DNA of 56,215 bases from Bacteroidales bacterium (GCA_017614715.1 JAGABI010000065.1:1-56215), one strand, 5' to 3'; positions 1 to 8,761 are shown, counted from the stretch's first letter. Numbers and translations are program-made. The notes: a model not told the origin generated them from the sequence alone.

Positions 1-823
1 AGGTCTCGGCTACCTTGCCCTTGTGGAAAATAAGGTCGATGGCGCGGGCGTGGTCCTCGACATAGAGCCAGTCTCGTACGTTCTCGCCTTTGCCGTAGAC
101 GGGCAGCGGCTTGCGGTGACGAATATTGTTGATGAATAGCGGGATGAGCTTTTCGGGGAACTGGTACGGGCCGTAGTTGTTGGAGCAGTTGGTCACGATA
201 GTGGGCAGGCCGTAGGTGTCGTGGAAAGCCCTTACAAAATGGTCAGAAGATGCCTTGGCGGCGCTATAGGGACTGTGGGGCTGGTATTTGAGATCTTCTG
301 TAAAGAACTTCTCACCGTAGGCCAGGTGGTGCTCACCGCTGGATGCTTTTGTGGTGAACGGCGGCTGGATGCCCTCGGGATGGGTCATCTCCAATGCGCC
401 ATACACTTCGTCGGTACTGATATGGTAGAAACGCTTCCCCTCGAACTTTTCCGGGAGTGATTCCCATGTGAGTTTTGCAGCCTGAAGCAGCGCCAGTGTG
501 CCCATTACGTTTGTCTGGGCAAATGTGAACGGATCTTTTATGGATCGGTCCACGTGGCTCTCTGCGGCAAGGTGTATAACTCCTGTGACCGATTGTTCGT
601 TAAAGAGTTTCATCAGCATCTCAAAGTCGCAGATGTCGCCCTTTACAAAGGTGTAGTTGGGGCGGTCTTCTATATCCTTGAGGTTTGCCAGGTTCCCGGC
701 ATAGGTTAGTTTGTCCAGATTGATTATGTGGCAGTCGGGATATTTGTTCACGAACAGGCGCACCACATGGTTCCCTATGAAGCCGGCCCCGCCGGTAATC
801 AGTATGGTTTCTTTATAATTCAA
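1..823 (-). CDS. rfbB: dTDP-glucose 4,6-dehydratase, 5' part (runs off the window)
   Basis: Converts dTDP-glucose to dTDP-4-keto-6-deoxyglucose in cytosolic dTDP-rhamnose and other deoxysugar synthesis. About 274 codons are present of a family length near 350, so the C-terminal fifth lies outside the window. Reading from 823 the frame is open and shows the short-chain dehydrogenase NAD-binding GGAGFIG near the N-terminus, [11 protein letters not shown], the STDEVYG active-site segment, the [10 protein letters not shown] segment with catalytic Tyr and Lys, and [14 protein letters not shown]. No ATG lies in frame upstream. The TTG at 823 is the best start because it places the GGAGFIG loop about ten residues in, as in the family. 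It is divergent from the lipoprotein gene at 905. The family call is firm; the start is moderately sure. Confidence 0.93.
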   Translation of the reverse strand, partial: MNYKETILITGGAGFIGNHVVRLFVNKYPDCHIINLDKLTYAGNLANLKDIEDRPNYTFVKGDICDFEMLMKLFNEQSVTGVIHLAAESHVDRSIKDPFTFAQTNVMGTLALLQAAKLTWESLPEKFEGKRFYHISTDEVYGALEMTHPEGIQPPFTTKASSGEHHLAYGEKFFTEDLKYQPHSPYSAAKASSDHFVRAFHDTYGLPTIVTNCSNNYGPYQFPEKLIPLFINNIRHRKPLPVYGKGENVRDWLYVEDHARAIDLIFHKGKVAET

Positions 824-852
824 TTGAAAAAACTTTAAAAAAATCTGTTATG

Positions 853-882
853 TTTACCCTCCATGTGCATTTATAGGGTAAA
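853..882. promoter_or_regulatory. inverted repeat between divergent rfbB and lipoprotein gene
   Basis: TTTACCCT (853-860) and AGGGTAAA (875-882) form a perfect 8-base inverted repeat around a 14-base spacer. It sits between two divergent starts (823 and 905), so a terminator role is unlikely. An operator or an RNA hairpin in the leader of the lipoprotein mRNA are both possible. No clear TAnnTTTG box is visible beside it. Confidence 0.3.
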
Positions 883-904
883 ACAAACGATACTATACAA
901 AGAT

Positions 905-2119
905 ATGAAAAAAATCATTGGTAGCTATTTAGTGTTGATATGTATTGCAGCAGCGTTGTGTGGTTGTTCTTCGGAGATGTTTGACATAGGCCCCGGCGGG
1001 ATGTCTGATAAAGAGGCGGCTATAAGTGGTGAAGGTGGCGTTCTTGACGGAGGCGGTCCTGGCGGCGAAGATGTTAATGGAAAGCCCTCTTTCCCAAGCG
1101 GCGTGGTTACGGCAGGTGAATGGAACGATATTGCAAACTGGGGATACTGGGCAAACCTGCTGAATAATCAGGAGTGGGCCCAGTATGCCGAATATTGGAA
1201 ATATTATCCTCACAACTTTGTATATGTCAAACTTTCGGATGAGAGCGGCAATCCGGTTTGCGGCGTAAAGGTAGCGCTGGAGAAGGAAGGGCAGAAGGTC
1301 TGGTCCGCAATCAGCGACAATGCCGGCACTGCGTTGTTATGGGCAGCCCTCTACGAGTCAAAGTATGGCGTTGACGCGTCGGACTACTCCTTGAAAGTTG
1401 ATGGGAATGCAGTTGAAGCGTTTGAATTCACCACCGCCGGCAAGCAGGAAGCAGTGGTAAACAATTATGTGGTTAAGAATACCTCCCCGGCAAATGCCAT
1501 TGATGTCGCATTCATAGTGGACGCGACCGGCAGTATGGGAGATGAAATCGGCTTCCTCAAGGCAGACCTTAAGGATATTATAGACCTGGTGGGGACGCAA
1601 TGCACCGCAAAGGTCCGCACCGCCACTGTGTTTTATCGTGATGAAGATGATAAATATGTCACCAAACACTCCAATTTCACAGATCAGCTTACAGAAACCA
1701 TAGCATACATTGGTGAGCAGGAGGCTGAAGGCGGCGGAGACTGGCCAGAGGCCGTTCACAAGGCGCTTGAAGAGGGCGTACAGTCCCTGCAGTGGAATTT
1801 GAAGGCAAAGAGCCGTGTGGCATTCCTGATTCTTGACGCTCCGCCTCATCATGAGGACGAGATTATCGCTGCCTGCCAGAAGTCCATCGAGGCATACGCT
1901 ATGGCGGGCATCAAGATTATCCCGGTGGCTGCCAGCGGTATAGACAAGGCGTGTGAGTATCTGCTCCGCAACTTTGCGATGGCCACAAACGGTACCTATG
2001 TGTTCATCACCAACGACAGCAGGGTGGGCAACGAGCATATAGAAGCTACAGTGGGCGAGTATGAAGTTGAGAAATTGAGAGACCTCATAGCGCGGCTTAT
2101 CATAGCTTACGCAAAGTAA
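905..2119 (+). CDS. lipoprotein with von Willebrand factor A domain
   Basis: Predicted surface or periplasmic lipoprotein of 404 residues. The start at 905 is preferred over the in-frame ATG at 863 because it opens directly on a type II signal peptide (MKKII, hydrophobic core, lipobox LCGC with Cys21). A Gly-rich linker follows, then a carboxypeptidase-regulatory-like segment around residues 95-165 (VCGVKVALEKEG), then a VWA domain. The VWA metal site is visible as DATGSMG at residues 206-212, with a later GGGDWPEA (Asp near 279) that usually completes the site. VWA domains bind proteins or cations, but the partner cannot be told from sequence. It is a single gene, followed by a strong hairpin terminator. 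The domain call is firm; the function is unknown. Confidence 0.85.
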   Translation: MKKIIGSYLVLICIAAALCGCSSEMFDIGPGGMSDKEAAISGEGGVLDGGGPGGEDVNGKPSFPSGVVTAGEWNDIANWGYWANLLNNQEWAQYAEYWKYYPHNFVYVKLSDESGNPVCGVKVALEKEGQKVWSAISDNAGTALLWAALYESKYGVDASDYSLKVDGNAVEAFEFTTAGKQEAVVNNYVVKNTSPANAIDVAFIVDATGSMGDEIGFLKADLKDIIDLVGTQCTAKVRTATVFYRDEDDKYVTKHSNFTDQLTETIAYIGEQEAEGGGDWPEAVHKALEEGVQSLQWNLKAKSRVAFLILDAPPHHEDEIIAACQKSIEAYAMAGIKIIPVAASGIDKACEYLLRNFAMATNGTYVFITNDSRVGNEHIEATVGEYEVEKLRDLIARLIIAYAK

Positions 2120-2163
2120 GTCGCGCCTTCTGTATTTTAAGTTATATTAGTTATTTGTCGAAG

Positions 2164-2196
2164 AAAGGGCAGCTCCGTACGGGGTTGCCCTTTTGG
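2164..2196 (+). terminator. rho-independent terminator after VWA lipoprotein gene
   Basis: Arms at 2164-2176 and 2181-2193 pair over 13 bases (two wobbles) around a GTAC loop, followed by a short T run. It lies 45 bases past the lipoprotein stop. The reverse-strand reading is also A/T flanked, so it may work both ways. Confidence 0.8.
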
Positions 2197-2336
2197 GTTG
2201 TACAGCCGCGGATCTCCTGGCGCTTTGGCTGGACCGCTGAGCGGTATGGTGTCGGCCACTGGAGGCTTCTGCCAAGGTCACGAGTTTGGTAGTTGACCCA
2301 ATTCCGCCTTCCCAGTCATGCTTTTTAAGATATCTG
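2197..2336. other. non-coding stretch with no recognisable feature
   Basis: Between the terminator and the toxin-antitoxin promoters I see no open frame with gene-like content, no tRNA-like fold and no repeat. It separates the lipoprotein unit from the HigBA-type unit. Confidence 0.5.
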
Positions 2337-2368
2337 TTTGGATATAATGTCTATATGGTATACCTTTG
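2337..2368 (+). promoter_or_regulatory. Bacteroidales-type promoter (distal) for toxin-antitoxin pair
   Basis: TTTG at 2337-2340, a 20-base spacer, then TACCTTTG at 2361-2368, which matches the TTTG / TAnnTTTG pattern. It would give a leader of about 60 bases before the toxin ATG. The 8-base palindrome GGTATACC (2357-2364) overlaps its -7 box and could hold a repressor. Confidence 0.5.
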
Positions 2369-2373
2369 GACAA

Positions 2374-2392
2374 CGGTGAAATTCTATCACCG
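2374..2392. promoter_or_regulatory. possible antitoxin operator (CGGTGA / TCACCG)
   Basis: CGGTGA (2374-2379) and TCACCG (2387-2392) are perfect inverted half-sites separated by 7 bases. They lie between the two candidate promoters and directly ahead of a gene pair whose second product is a helix-turn-helix protein. Autoregulation by the antitoxin is usual in this family; binding here is inferred. Confidence 0.4.
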
Positions 2393-2397
2393 AAGAG

Positions 2398-2429
2398 TTT
2401 GGAGATAGTTTACTGATTAGTTAACTTTG
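2398..2429 (+). promoter_or_regulatory. Bacteroidales-type promoter (proximal) for toxin-antitoxin pair
   Basis: TTTG at 2398-2401, a 20-base spacer and TAACTTTG at 2422-2429. The toxin ATG at 2436 begins only 6 bases after the -7 box, so a transcript from here would be leaderless or nearly so. Confidence 0.5.
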
Positions 2430-2435
2430 TGGCGT

Positions 2436-2804
2436 ATGGAGAAGGAGAATGTGAGGCGTTTGATTGTATTCGAAGAGCATTTCAAGAAATTTAGGAGAAC
2501 GTTGGATAGAGAGGCGCTGAAGAAGCTGTATCAAGTTATGACCTTGATAATGAGAGTTGAAGTTGTGCCGGCCAAGTTCTTACAAGCAATAAAGGGTAGA
2601 AAGGGATTATATGAGATACGATTAGAATACGAGAGTAACATTTACCGGGTTTTCTGTTGTTTTGATGAAAGTGACATAGTTGTCTTATTCAATGGATTTC
2701 AAAAGAAAACCCAGAAAACGCCCAGTGATGTTTTGGACAAGGCGGAAGCTTTGATGAAAAAGTATTTTGCACAGAAATCAGAAAAGAAAAATGGACAAGA
2801 TTAA
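2436..2804 (+). CDS. HigB/RelE-like toxin (Gp49-like family)
   Basis: Putative ribosome-dependent mRNA interferase of 122 residues. The C-terminal half has the family pattern: GLYEIRLEYESNIYRVF, then VVLFNGFQKKTQKTP, which carries the basic and aromatic residues that act on mRNA in HigB relatives. The ATG at 2436 is chosen. A TTG at 2427 is in frame but lies inside the promoter -7 box. The toxin precedes the antitoxin, as in HigBA and the reverse of most TA pairs, and their frames overlap by 14 bases, so they are probably co-translated. The family assignment is good; the exact target is not visible. Confidence 0.85.
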   Translation: MEKENVRRLIVFEEHFKKFRRTLDREALKKLYQVMTLIMRVEVVPAKFLQAIKGRKGLYEIRLEYESNIYRVFCCFDESDIVVLFNGFQKKTQKTPSDVLDKAEALMKKYFAQKSEKKNGQD

Positions 2805-3099
2805 CCCTAAAGAAATGGATATTACCCCAATAGAGGATCTCATAAAGGAAGATTTTGGCGAAGTCGGCTCCCCTGAACGGGCTCAGTTTGACATGGAGTG
2901 CGATGCTTTTGTTATCGGTGAACAGCTCAAACTGGAGCGGTTAAGGGCAGGCCTTACCCAAGAGCAGCTAGCTGACAGGATTGGTACCAAAAAGAGTTTT
3001 ATTTCCAGAGTGGAAAAGGGGCGTACCGACATCCAACTTTCCACACTGGTAAAGTTGTTCAGAGGTCTTGGACGTCAAGTCAGTGTAAGGATACTATAG
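2791..3099 (+). CDS. HigA-like antitoxin, XRE-type helix-turn-helix
   Basis: Predicted DNA-binding antitoxin of 102 residues that neutralises the upstream toxin and represses the operon. The HTH runs over roughly residues 50-100: LKLERLRAGLTQEQLADRIG, then KKSFISRVEKGRTDIQLSTL. The first 45 residues are acidic and probably bind the toxin. The start at 2791 (MDKINPK) is chosen over an in-frame ATG at 2767 deep inside the toxin gene. The gene converges with the glycosyltransferase gene on the other strand, with 43 bases between stops and no obvious terminator. Confidence 0.87.
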   Translation: MDKINPKEMDITPIEDLIKEDFGEVGSPERAQFDMECDAFVIGEQLKLERLRAGLTQEQLADRIGTKKSFISRVEKGRTDIQLSTLVKLFRGLGRQVSVRIL

Positions 3100-3142
3100 T
3101 AGTGGCCGCAATAAACTGATGCAGGCGTAAGAGTTATTCTGG

Positions 3143-4054
3143 CTATAGCACCAGCAGTGCGAGCCGCAGGCGCCAGTCGCTGCGGTAGAGGGCGTTTTTG
3201 CGCCAACCGGGTATCTGGTCGCCGGTGTGGGAGAGTATCTTCCTTTTTGAGCCGGGCCGGTTGCGGATGGCCCCCAGGGTCGCCTTTTTTATGTAGATGT
3301 AATCGATAATCTCTTTGTCGGCCTCGTAAATCCCTTTCTCGCAGGCAAACTCCAGCAGGGCGTCGAAGGATTCCATCCGCTGGATATAGCGCCCGGAGTC
3401 CTTGGCCTGGGATAGCGAATCGGGGCGGATCTGGTATTTATACAAAGGCTCATCTACCACTGCAATGGTGCGGGCGCACAGCAGCGCCTCTGTGAGGAAG
3501 CAGCTGTCCTCTGCGCTTCGTTTCGGGGGGAAACTGATTCCCTCGCGGAGAATCATCTCCCGCCTGTATATGAACGATGTGAAATAAGACTTGTAGTACC
3601 GCAGGAAAAAGAGTCTCTTCTCCCGGTTGAAATCGCCGCTCTCCACGATAGGGTTGCGCCAGATGCTTTTGCGGGAACCCTCGATGGCCTGGATGTGGCA
3701 GTAAGCCAGGTCGGCGTTGGCAGTCCATGCCGCGTCGTACAGTTTTTCGCAGAAACGCGGATCCAGAGCGTCGTCGCAATCGGCAAACGCGATATATTCC
3801 CCCTTTGCGAGGACGATTCCGGCATTCCTGGCTGCACCGGGGCCGCCATTGGCCTCAGTTGCGCCAAAGACACAGTTAAGCCTGTATTCCGATGCCAGTG
3901 TGCGTGCCACCTGAAGACTGTCGTCGCTGCCGTGGTCGTCAATAAAGACAAACTCTATGTCGTCTGAAACGCTCTGCTGCCGGAGATTCTCAAAAAGGTC
4001 CGGCAGGAACTGTGCGGAGTTGTACAGAGGTATTATCAGGGATACGTTATTCAT
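3143..4054 (-). CDS. family 2 glycosyltransferase (GT-A fold)
   Basis: Transfers a sugar from a nucleotide-sugar donor, probably in surface polysaccharide or glycan synthesis. The protein has 303 residues. The N-terminal GT-A pattern is clear: VSLIIPLYNSAQFL, VFIDDHGSDDS, GGPGAARNAG and the metal-binding FADCDDALDP. The acceptor side is diverged, with RRSAEDSCFL-type residues near 185 (KRSAEDSCFLTEALL). No membrane segment is obvious. The start ATG overlaps the clpX stop by 8 bases, so it is probably the last gene of the tig-clpP-clpX unit. That placement says little about its substrate, which cannot be predicted. Confidence 0.85.
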   Translation of the reverse strand: MNNVSLIIPLYNSAQFLPDLFENLRQQSVSDDIEFVFIDDHGSDDSLQVARTLASEYRLNCVFGATEANGGPGAARNAGIVLAKGEYIAFADCDDALDPRFCEKLYDAAWTANADLAYCHIQAIEGSRKSIWRNPIVESGDFNREKRLFFLRYYKSYFTSFIYRREMILREGISFPPKRSAEDSCFLTEALLCARTIAVVDEPLYKYQIRPDSLSQAKDSGRYIQRMESFDALLEFACEKGIYEADKEIIDYIYIKKATLGAIRNRPGSKRKILSHTGDQIPGWRKNALYRSDWRLRLALLVL

Positions 4055-5306
4055 CTTCTCTGTTTACAAGCGAAGCCACATAGAGTGAACTTTGCTCCAG
4101 CTTCTCCTTGGCATAGTCGAGTGTCACCACAAAGCGTTTCTTCTTGCTGGTGGGGGCCTCGAACATCGCATCCATCATCATGGTCTCGCAAATAGAGCGC
4201 AGGCCGCGCGCTCCAAGCTTGAACTCTATCGCCTTGTCCACTATAAAGTCCAGCACATCCTCACCAATCACGAGCTTTATGCCGTCCAGGCGGAAAAGCT
4301 CTGTGTACTGCTTTATGATGCTGTCTTTGGGCTCGGTGAGGATTGCGCGCAATGTGTTGCGGTCCAGGGCGTTGAGGTGGGTGATGACCGGCAGGCGGCC
4401 GATAATCTCCGGAATTAGGCCGTAGGCTCGGAGGTCTTGCGGCGCAACATACTGGATCATATTGTTCTTGTCTATCAGGTCGCGCTTGCGCTGGGCGTCG
4501 TAGCCCACAACCTGGGTGTTGAGGCGGTGGGCGATGTGGCGTTCGATACCTTCAAACGCGCCGCCGCAGATAAACAGGATGTTGTCGGTATTCACGGCAA
4601 TCATCTGCTGCTCAGGGTGCTTGCGCCCGCCCTGGGGCGGAACGTTCACTATGCTGCCCTCGATAATCTTGAGCAGAGCCTGCTGTACCCCTTCTCCGGA
4701 AACGTCGCGGGTGATAGAAGGGTTGTCGCTCTTGCGGGCAATCTTGTCGATTTCATCGATAAAGACTATACCGCGTTCCGCGCGCTCCACATCGTAGTCG
4801 GCATCCTGGAGGAGCCGGGTGAGGATGCTCTCTACATCTTCACCAACATAGCCGGCCTCCGTGAGGATTGTGGCGTCCACGATTGCGAAAGGCACGTTGA
4901 GCATCTTGGCTATGGTGCGGGCCAGCAGGGTCTTACCGGTGCCGGTGGGGCCGACCAGAAGGATGTTGGATTTCTCTATCAGACCGCGCTCCTTATTCTC
5001 TATACGCTTGTAATGGTTATAGACGGCCACCGCAAGGACCTTTTTAGCGGCATCCTGGCCAATGACATACTGACTCATGAAGTCATACATCTCGCGGGGC
5101 TTCTTGAGCGAGAAGTCGCCGGTAACCTTGCCGTTGCTCTTGATGTTGCTGCCGGCGGGGTGAAGCACCTCGCGTACAGCGTTGTAGGCCGCCTCGGCGC
5201 AGTCGCAGCAGATGGCGGCGTTGTCGGTGGTAATCAGCAGGTCAACCTGGTCCTGGCTGCGTCCGCAGAATACGCACCTGTCGTTCTTGTTGGGAGTCTT
5301 AGCCAT
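4047..5306 (-). CDS. clpX: ATP-dependent Clp protease ATP-binding subunit ClpX
   Basis: AAA+ unfoldase that feeds tagged proteins to ClpP, including ssrA-tagged chains (the tmRNA gene is in this window). It has 419 residues, the usual length. The N-terminal zinc-binding domain has Cys11, Cys14, Cys33 and Cys36. Walker A is GPTGTGKT (119-126), Walker B is FIDEIDKI, the pore loop is GYVGED, and the IPEIIGRLP segment matches the ClpP-contacting region and sensor side. A 1-base stop-start overlap (TAATG) joins it to clpP upstream, and it overlaps the glycosyltransferase downstream. The assignment is certain. Confidence 0.98.
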   Translation of the reverse strand: MAKTPNKNDRCVFCGRSQDQVDLLITTDNAAICCDCAEAAYNAVREVLHPAGSNIKSNGKVTGDFSLKKPREMYDFMSQYVIGQDAAKKVLAVAVYNHYKRIENKERGLIEKSNILLVGPTGTGKTLLARTIAKMLNVPFAIVDATILTEAGYVGEDVESILTRLLQDADYDVERAERGIVFIDEIDKIARKSDNPSITRDVSGEGVQQALLKIIEGSIVNVPPQGGRKHPEQQMIAVNTDNILFICGGAFEGIERHIAHRLNTQVVGYDAQRKRDLIDKNNMIQYVAPQDLRAYGLIPEIIGRLPVITHLNALDRNTLRAILTEPKDSIIKQYTELFRLDGIKLVIGEDVLDFIVDKAIEFKLGARGLRSICETMMMDAMFEAPTSKKKRFVVTLDYAKEKLEQSSLYVASLVNREDE

Positions 5307-5992
5307 TATTTACGTTCTGCTTTGTTGGCTGGACGACGGACAATCTCGTCTATCATTCCATATTCGAGAGCCTTGTCGGCGGTCATCCAGAAGTCGCGGT
5401 CGGCGTCGGCCACAATTTGTTCCATGGTCTTGCCGGTGTGCTCTGCAAGAATCTCGTAGAGCTCGTTCTTGAGTTGCAGTATCTCGCGGGCAGTGATCTC
5501 TATGTCGGAGGCCTGACCCTGCACGCCGCCCATCGGCTGATGTATCATCACACGGGAGTGGGGGAGTGCGCTGCGCTTCCCTTTGGTGCCGGCAGCCAGC
5601 AGTATGGAGGCCATTGACGCAGCCAGGCCGGTGCAGATTGTGTGCACGTCGCTGGCTATGGTCTGCATAGTGTCGTAAATGCCCAGGCCGGCGTAAACCT
5701 CGCCTCCAGGGGAGTTTATGTAGAGCGAGATGTCGGTGTCGTAGCCGTTGCTGTCAAGAAACAGCAGCTGCGCCTGGATTATGTTGGCAACCTCGTCGTT
5801 GATGGGGCATCCGAGAAAAATGATGCGGTCCATCATCAGACGGGAGAATACATCCATCTGTGCAACATTGAGCTGGCGTTCTTCGATAATCATGGGGTTC
5901 ATATAGCTGGATACTATAGAACCGTATTTGTCGAGGGTGAGGGAGCTTATGCCACGGTCTTTGACCGCATATTTTTCAAATTCGGATTTCAT
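5306..5992 (-). CDS. clpP: ATP-dependent Clp protease proteolytic subunit ClpP
   Basis: Serine peptidase that forms the double heptameric chamber of ClpXP. It has 228 residues. The catalytic Ser126 is in GLAASMAS, His151 in MIHQPMGG, and the Asp lies in [25 protein letters not shown] is the oxyanion-side signature. The gene starts 12 bases after the trigger factor stop and overlaps clpX by one base, giving the common tig-clpP-clpX operon. There is nothing unusual in it. Confidence 0.98.
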   Translation of the reverse strand: MKSEFEKYAVKDRGISSLTLDKYGSIVSSYMNPMIIEERQLNVAQMDVFSRLMMDRIIFLGCPINDEVANIIQAQLLFLDSNGYDTDISLYINSPGGEVYAGLGIYDTMQTIASDVHTICTGLAASMASILLAAGTKGKRSALPHSRVMIHQPMGGVQGQASDIEITAREILQLKNELYEILAEHTGKTMEQIVADADRDFWMTADKALEYGMIDEIVRRPANKAERK

Positions 5993-6004
5993 CGTTTGCG
6001 GGGT

Positions 6005-7327
6005 TTATTTGTTCATTTCGCGCATCTTCTCAAGGGAGATGCTCTTCTTTGCAAGGGTGGCGTTCTTCTTTACGAAGTCAATTGCCAGGTCGTTCTCTAC
6101 CTTCTCGTAGATGCGGCGTGCCTGCTGCTGGTCTGCAAGGAGGCGGTTGACACCCTCGCGGGTCTGCTCCTCGGGCAGTGCGGGAAGGCCGTACATCGCA
6201 TACTGATAGTTCACGAAGCGGCGCGCTTCGTTCTCAAGATCTTCTTTAGTCACCTTCAATTCGTGAGCCTTCATAATCTCGCCGCGGACAATGTCCCAGC
6301 GGAAGTCCTTCATGAATGCATCAAACTCCTTCTCGATGTCTTCCATGGTGAACTTACCCTCGTTTGCTGCGAGCAGCCAGCGTTTGATGAACGCCTCGGG
6401 GAGGTTGATGTTTGCCTTCTTGACCATATACTCGCGTGCGTCGGTGGCAAAGCGGTAGTCGCTCTCTACCTGATATTCGTCAGCAAGGCGCTCTGCAATC
6501 TTCTTGTCAAAGCCTGCGGCGTCTTTCACTACGCCTTCGCCAAATATCTTGTCGTATGTCTCCTGGTTCTCCTCTGCATCCTTGAAGGTCTTGACAGTCT
6601 TAACGGTCATCTCCCATACGGGGTCCATGGCTGCAAGCTCTTCCTTCTTGAGACGGAGCATGGAGGCGCGGTCGGTCTCGTTTGCAAAGGTCTCGACAAC
6701 GTTGACCTGGCGCTTCTCGCCCGGCTTGATGCCTACATACTGCTTCTTGATATCGTCGCTTGCCATTGAGCGCAGAGCCACGTAGGTATCCTCAACCTTG
6801 GTCTCGCCTTGCTCAAAATCGCAGGTCATAAAGTCATCTTCTCCCATGGCTTCGCCATCCACCAGCTGGCCAAACTGCTTGAGCAGGTTCTTCTTGTAGT
6901 CTGCCTTGGCAGCCTCGGTAACCTTAACCTTGTAGTAAGGGATGCTGTCCTCTGCGGTAACGTCAATGCTGACGGGGGGATAAAGGCCGAGATCGTATTC
7001 AAATTCCAGGGTTTCGCCGTTTTCCCAATCGTTCTTTATCTCCTTCTCGCTGGGGAGGGGCTCACCGATTATCTGGAGCTTGTTCTCTTCAATGTGCTTG
7101 TTGAGCGCTTCGCTTACGAGTTCGTTTATAACATCGGCAAGAGCCTGGTTGCCGTAGAGTTTCTCTATCAGCGACATGGGCGCCATCCCTTTGCGGAAGC
7201 CCTTGATGTCGGCCTTGTGCCGGAATGCGTTCAGTTTTTTCTTGCGGGGCTCGGCCCAGTCTGCTTTCTCAAGTTTGACGTTCAACGAGCGGTTGAGGTC
7301 GTCGATTCTGTTCTCTTTAATCTGCAG
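6005..7327 (-). CDS. tig: trigger factor, ribosome-associated chaperone (non-AUG start)
   Basis: Holds nascent chains at the ribosome tunnel exit. It has about 440 residues from the chosen start. The ribosome-binding tail region reads VKLEKADW, then GFRKGMAPMSLIEKLYG, matching the GFRxGxxP signature. The middle FKBP-like domain and the helical C-terminal arms follow. No ATG is in frame before the conserved N-terminus. The frame continues upstream into the antisense of the dipeptidase gene, which is not real coding. Aligned from memory with Bacteroidota relatives (MNI..ENIDxLNA), the family Met falls on CTG at 7327 (LQIKENRIDDLNR). An ATT two codons later or a TTG at 7285 are alternatives. The gene is certain; the start is uncertain. 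Confidence 0.93.
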   Translation of the reverse strand: MQIKENRIDDLNRSLNVKLEKADWAEPRKKKLNAFRHKADIKGFRKGMAPMSLIEKLYGNQALADVINELVSEALNKHIEENKLQIIGEPLPSEKEIKNDWENGETLEFEYDLGLYPPVSIDVTAEDSIPYYKVKVTEAAKADYKKNLLKQFGQLVDGEAMGEDDFMTCDFEQGETKVEDTYVALRSMASDDIKKQYVGIKPGEKRQVNVVETFANETDRASMLRLKKEELAAMDPVWEMTVKTVKTFKDAEENQETYDKIFGEGVVKDAAGFDKKIAERLADEYQVESDYRFATDAREYMVKKANINLPEAFIKRWLLAANEGKFTMEDIEKEFDAFMKDFRWDIVRGEIMKAHELKVTKEDLENEARRFVNYQYAMYGLPALPEEQTREGVNRLLADQQQARRIYEKVENDLAIDFVKKNATLAKKSISLEKMREMNK

Positions 7328-7366
7328 TGTATTGTGATATTGATTTATTATCGCGCTAAAAGTCTG

Positions 7367-7374
7367 CAAATTTA
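7367..7374 (-). promoter_or_regulatory. -7 box of the tig-clpP-clpX operon
   Basis: On the minus strand this reads TAAATTTG, an exact TAnnTTTG. No good TTTG stands at the expected upstream position. It would give a leader of about 30 bases before the proposed CTG start at 7327, and it excludes starts further upstream. Confidence 0.45.
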
Positions 7375-7386
7375 GTAAAAATTGGC

Positions 7387-7394
7387 TATTTTTG
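7387..7394 (+). promoter_or_regulatory. -7 box of the dipeptidase-pyrF unit
   Basis: TATTTTTG matches TAnnTTTG and ends 14 bases before the dipeptidase ATG at 7409. It faces away from the tig promoter 13 bases off, so the two divergent units share a very small control region. No clear -33 TTTG is visible. Confidence 0.45.
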
Positions 7395-7408
7395 TAAAAA
7401 TCTGACAG

Positions 7409-8761
7409 ATGAATAATTATATAAAAGAAAACGAGGCAAGATTCTACGAGGAGCTGTTCTCGCTGCTGCGCATCCCCTCTGTGAGCAGTGAGCCGGAGCA
7501 CAAGGGCGATATGGCAAGATGTGCCGGCCGACTGTGTGAATTGCTGCTGGCTGCCGGTGCCGACAGTGCCGAAGTATGCCCTACCAAAGGCCATCCGGTT
7601 GTGTTTGCAAGCAAGAAGGTGAGCGACGATGCCCCCACCGTGCTGGTGTATGGCCATTACGATGTGCAGCCGGTGGATCCGATTGCAGAGTGGAAGAGCG
7701 ATCCGTTTGAGCCCGAGATTCGCGACGGAGCCATTTACGCCCGCGGCGCCAACGACGACAAGGGGCAGATATTCATGCACATGAAGGCGTTTGAATATCT
7801 GGTGGCGACGGGCCGTCTGCGCCACAATGTGAAATTCCTCTTCGAAGGGGAGGAGGAGATAAGTTCACCCTCCCTGCCGGAGTGGATTGAGCAGAACAAG
7901 GAGAAACTTGCTTGCGATATAATCCTGGTATCCGACACAACCATGATATCGGCCAAGGTGCCCTCGATAAACTGCGGCATGCGCGGCCTTGCTTATATGG
8001 AGATTGTGGTAAAGGGCCCCAACGCAGACCTGCACTCCGGGCATTACGGCGGTGCCGTGGCAAATCCGGCTAATGTCCTTTGCGGGATTATCAGCAAGCT
8101 GATTGACCGCAATGGCCGCATAACCATAGACGGTTTTTATGATGACGTGGTGGATCTCTCCGCAGAGGAGCGGGCGATGCTCTCCAGGGCGCCTTTCGAA
8201 CAGAAGGAGTTTGAGCGTGAGATAGGTGTACCGGGAGTGCGCGGGGAGAAGGGCTACACCAGCCAGGAGCGCCGCTCCATACGTCCGTGCCTGGATGTTA
8301 ACGGTATTGTGGGTGGTTTCACCGCAGAGGGCTCCAAAACGATAATCCCGCGGGATGCCCGTGCCAAGGTGTCGATGCGCCTTGTTCCCAACCAGAAGTG
8401 CGACAAGATTGCCGGCCTGTTCATGGCATATATCAGAAAGATTGCACCCAAGGATGTCGAGGTGGAGGTGATAGAGCATCACGGCTGCAACGGATTCCTT
8501 ATTCCGGTTACATCAAAGGCATACAAGGCTGCGGCGCGTGCAATGGGGGAGGTTTACGGCATAGAGCCTGTGCCCAGCCGCGGCGGCGGCAGCATCGGCA
8601 TTTTGGCCGATATGCAGCAGATACTTGGGGCCGACCCGCTGCTTATGGGGTTTGGCCTGGAGCGGGATTTTATCCACTCACCAAACGAAAGTTTCCTGCT
8701 TGACCAGTTGTTCAAGGGAATGGAGTCGATAGCGCTTTTCTACAAATATTATGACAGGTAA
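7409..8761 (+). CDS. M20 family metallodipeptidase
   Basis: Cytosolic zinc peptidase expected to cleave dipeptides. It has 450 residues. The metal ligands are in VLVYGHYDVQPVDP (His, with Asp catalytic), RGANDDKGQ (bridging Asp) and EGEEEISSPSL (catalytic and metal Glu). A lid-dimerisation domain fills the middle and a late His lies in RDFIHSPNE near the C-terminus. The length and motif set fit the CNDP-like dipeptidase branch rather than succinyl-diaminopimelate desuccinylase or ArgE, though substrate is an inference. Its last 11 bases overlap pyrF. Confidence 0.9.
   Translation: MNNYIKENEARFYEELFSLLRIPSVSSEPEHKGDMARCAGRLCELLLAAGADSAEVCPTKGHPVVFASKKVSDDAPTVLVYGHYDVQPVDPIAEWKSDPFEPEIRDGAIYARGANDDKGQIFMHMKAFEYLVATGRLRHNVKFLFEGEEEISSPSLPEWIEQNKEKLACDIILVSDTTMISAKVPSINCGMRGLAYMEIVVKGPNADLHSGHYGGAVANPANVLCGIISKLIDRNGRITIDGFYDDVVDLSAEERAMLSRAPFEQKEFEREIGVPGVRGEKGYTSQERRSIRPCLDVNGIVGGFTAEGSKTIIPRDARAKVSMRLVPNQKCDKIAGLFMAYIRKIAPKDVEVEVIEHHGCNGFLIPVTSKAYKAAARAMGEVYGIEPVPSRGGGSIGILADMQQILGADPLLMGFGLERDFIHSPNESFLLDQLFKGMESIALFYKYYDR

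Noticed and set aside
7328-7825. Long N-terminal extension of trigger factor in the same open frame
   Set aside because: It lies antisense to the dipeptidase gene and crosses the divergent promoter region; its composition does not look coding.
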